A model generated the notes under the pieces. The model had not been told where the DNA came from, ran no database searches, and saw only the letters and a program-made list of their open reading frames with translations. A stretch of 64,000 bases of DNA. Source: Bradyrhizobium japonicum USDA 6 (lineage in GTDB: Bacteria > Pseudomonadota > Alphaproteobacteria > Rhizobiales > Xanthobacteraceae). The first letter of the stretch is position 1; each line of letters starts with the position of its first letter. Positions 62,229 through 64,000 of this stretch are shown one piece after another. The stretch spans positions 6,689,001-6,753,000 of the forward strand of contig NC_017249.1 in the NCBI RefSeq assembly GCF_000284375.1, written 5' to 3'. Position numbers and translations under genes: made by a program.

Positions 62229-62672
62229 ATGCCCAGCACTGTACGTCTGCACCGCGTTCTCTCGACCAGTCCGGAGAAAGTCTATCGCGCCTTCCTCGAG
62301 GCGGATGCGCTGGCGAAATGGCTTCCGCCGAACGGCTTTACCTGCACCGTCCATCACCTCGAGCCCAAGGTCGGGGGCACGTTCAAGATGTCGTTCCGGA
62401 ATTTCACGACGGGCAACAGCCACGCCTTCGGCGGCGAATATCTCGAGCTCGTCGCGGGCCAACGTCTCCGCTACACCGACAAATTCGACGACCCCAATCT
62501 GCCTGGCGTGATCGAGGTGACCGTGATCCTGAAGAAGGTCTCGGTCGGCACCGAGGTGGACATCACCCAGGCCGGCATCCCTGACGTGATTCCGCCGGAA
62601 GCCTGCTATCTCGGCTGGCAGGAATCACTGCGCAACCTCGCAAGGCTCGTGGAGCCGGAGATCAATCAGTAA
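62229..62672 (+). CDS. SRPBCC (AHSA1-like) domain protein
   Basis: A 147-residue single-domain START/SRPBCC protein of the Hsp90-activator C-terminal-like (AHSA1/YndB) type: STSPEKVYRAFLEADALAKWLPPNGFTCTVHHLEPKVGGTFKMSF at residues about 12-56, GGEYLELVAGQRLRYTDKF, and the terminal helix GWQESLRNLARLVE. The fold binds hydrophobic ligands in a deep pocket. Many are paired with an ArsR regulator, but none is present here. Function unknown. Confidence 0.85.
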   Translation: MPSTVRLHRVLSTSPEKVYRAFLEADALAKWLPPNGFTCTVHHLEPKVGGTFKMSFRNFTTGNSHAFGGEYLELVAGQRLRYTDKFDDPNLPGVIEVTVILKKVSVGTEVDITQAGIPDVIPPEACYLGWQESLRNLARLVEPEINQ

Positions 62673-62726
62673 CCTAAAGCCACCATCCGCGGGCGATCTG
62701 TTCGATCCGAGGCGCGGATCCACCCA

Positions 62727-62806
62727 CGTCATTGCGAGCGCAGCGAAGCAATCCAGAGTCCCTCCGCAGAACCATTCTGGATTGCTTCGCTGCGCTCGCA
62801 ATGACG
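62727..62806. repeat. Dispersed 80-base palindromic repeat, copy 3
   Basis: Same length and terminal arms as the copies at 5661 and 26568; only the central loop differs. It lies between the convergent SRPBCC and Hsp70-family genes. Confidence 0.85.
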
Positions 62807-62914
62807 GAGAATGAGGAACCCTCCGAGAGAATAACTCACATCGAACCTGCGGATATCTGCAGGGTCGCATTGAACTGCGGCTGCCAACGATGCAGATCTG
62901 ATTGCGAACGACTG

Positions 62915-64000
62915 TTACGCGCTCTTCGGCATAATCCCACCGCTTGCGGTCCATCGATCCGGATCGGGGCTGTGTCCGATCAGCGCGAGGCCGTAGGCGA
63001 TCGACTCGAACTGATCGCCCGACATCAGCCGCTCGTTGCCGAACCGGTCGGCGAACAGCTTTCGCACCGCCGGCACGAACGAGGTCCCGCCGGTCAAAAA
63101 CACCTTCTCCACCTCGCGCGCGGTGATGCCGGCCTCGCCCAGCACCTTGTCGACGGTGGCGCCCAATCTGGCGATGTCGTCGGCGATCCAGGCGTTGAAG
63201 TTCTTTCGCGTGATGGTCGAGCCGATATCGACCCCGCCGCCTTTGAAGCGGAATTCCACCTGATCCCGCGCCGACAGCGCCACCTTGGCGTCGGACACCG
63301 CGCGGTACAGCGAGAAGCCGAGGTCGAGATCGACGATGGAGATGAAGTCCTCGAGCAGAGCGGGCTTCAGCGCGGTGCGCGCAAGCTCGCGGAGCTCGCG
63401 CAGATCGCCATTGCTCTTCATCATCGCGAGCTGATGCCAGCGCGCGAGGTTGGTGTAGTGGCCGGTTGGGATCGGCAGCACCTTGTCGAACGAGCGGAAG
63501 CTGGACCCCTTGCCCAGCCGCGGCGAGACGACGTGGTCGACGATGCGGTAGTCGAACGTGTCGCCTGCGATGCCGATGCCGGCGTGTCCAAGCGGCTCGG
63601 CACGCAAGGCACCGCCCACGCGCGAGAAACGCATCACCGAGAAATCGCTGGTGCCGCCGCCGAAATCCGCAACCAGGACGGTGGCGTCACGCTCCAGCCG
63701 GCGGGCGAAGGAGAACGCGGCGCCCACGGGCTCGTAGACATAGCGCGCGTGGCCGGCGCCCAGGCGTTCGAACGCGGCCCGATAGCGCTGCATCGCCAGC
63801 GCCTCGTCGGGATTGCCACCGGCGAAGCGCACCGGGCGGCCGACCGTAATGGTTGACGTCTCGAAGCCGAACCTGTCCCCGCCGTGGCGCGCCAGCGTGC
63901 GCAGGAATGCCGCCAGAATATCCTCGAACTTGTAGCGCTGCCGGAACACCTGCGTGGTGTTGAAGCTGCTGCTCGCTGCGAAGGTCTTGAACGACTGGAG
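62915..64000 (-). CDS. Hsp70 family protein (YegD-like), 5' part outside window
   Basis: The frame is open to the window edge, so the N-terminal ATP-binding part is missing. The visible ~360 residues show the Hsp70/actin ATPase signature VLVADFGGGTSDFSV, the GHAGIGIAGDTFDYRIVDHVV loop and VEKVFLTGGTSFVPAVRKLFADRFG (phosphate 2/adenosine region) near the C-terminus. It ends soon after the nucleotide-binding domain and so lacks the DnaK peptide-binding domain, like E. coli YegD. No DnaJ or GrpE gene is nearby. Function is unknown beyond chaperone-like ATPase. Confidence 0.88.
   Translation of the reverse strand, partial: LQSFKTFAASSSFNTTQVFRQRYKFEDILAAFLRTLARHGGDRFGFETSTITVGRPVRFAGGNPDEALAMQRYRAAFERLGAGHARYVYEPVGAAFSFARRLERDATVLVADFGGGTSDFSVMRFSRVGGALRAEPLGHAGIGIAGDTFDYRIVDHVVSPRLGKGSSFRSFDKVLPIPTGHYTNLARWHQLAMMKSNGDLRELRELARTALKPALLEDFISIVDLDLGFSLYRAVSDAKVALSARDQVEFRFKGGGVDIGSTITRKNFNAWIADDIARLGATVDKVLGEAGITAREVEKVFLTGGTSFVPAVRKLFADRFGNERLMSGDQFESIAYGLALIGHSPDPDRWTASGGIMPKSA

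Noticed and set aside
62846..62863. CCTGC-G-GATATC-T-GCAGG imperfect palindrome
   Set aside because: Lies past the 3' ends of two convergent genes with no promoter to control; treated as chance.
1..64000. CRISPR arrays, tRNA or rRNA genes, transposases and phage genes
   Set aside because: None was recognised on reading either strand. Repeats present are palindromic intergenic elements, not regularly spaced direct repeats.

Overview
The window is a gene-dense, high-GC stretch of an alphaproteobacterial chromosome, most like a Bradyrhizobium or close relative. This is inferred from gene content (oxalate, glyoxylate and aromatic catabolism, many ABC and tripartite transporters), from ATGA/GTGA stop-start overlaps, and from several families of dispersed palindromic repeats. 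About 57 protein genes are supported. No rRNA, tRNA, CRISPR array, insertion sequence or prophage was seen.

Layout. (1) 1-5403, minus strand: a sugar module with a YtfQ-YtfR-YtfT-YjfF type galactofuranose/galactose ABC importer, a FadR-type regulator and the start of a galactose/arabinose 1-dehydrogenase. (2) 5865-17074: a FAH-family hydrolase, then a poorly understood redox and transport cluster. It has a HEAT-repeat protein, an AprB-like ferredoxin and AprA-like flavoprotein, a ferredoxin-NADP reductase, a DUF971 protein, a Crp/Fnr regulator, an SsuA-like binding protein fused to a NosL-like domain with its permease and ATPase, and a YeiH-type exporter. Four copies of a CAACTAATYG motif precede four of its transcription units, and the Crp/Fnr gene has a perfect sigma-54 promoter. 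This is my best candidate for an undescribed system. (3) 17569-27346: a Liv-type transporter divergent from an acyl-CoA ligase, TetR regulator and Baeyer-Villiger monooxygenase operon, with a 25-bp palindrome between them. (4) 27350-32938: alanine dehydrogenase with a divergent Lrp regulator, then a three-subunit molybdenum hydroxylase of PaoABC type. (5) 33036-37311: a PLP basic amino acid decarboxylase behind a textbook Pho box, a GNAT acetyltransferase and an ornithine cyclodeaminase homologue. (6) 37387-41855: small proteins, a 2-hydroxyacid dehydrogenase and a split ThDP decarboxylase resembling sulfopyruvate decarboxylase. (7) 41970-48298: the gcl-hyi-glxR glyoxylate operon, adenine deaminase and a NYN-LOTUS protein. 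(8) 48353-58804: IclR-TctCBA, an ADP-forming acyl-CoA ligase, a divergent FCD-type GntR regulator with two identical-format 17-bp operators, then oxc and frc for oxalate breakdown, closed by a strong terminator. (9) 59414-64000: bioB, small proteins, an SRPBCC protein and a truncated Hsp70-family gene.

How they work together. Oxalate is activated and decarboxylated by Frc/Oxc, and glyoxylate (from oxalate reduction or purine breakdown) can be assimilated to glycerate by Gcl, Hyi and GlxR 10 kb away; adenine deaminase feeds purine catabolism. The 7-17 kb cluster looks like uptake plus electron-transfer chemistry on a sulfur-containing compound, judged from the AprBA likeness, the sulfonate-type importer and the putative sulfite/sulfate exporter, but the substrate is unknown.
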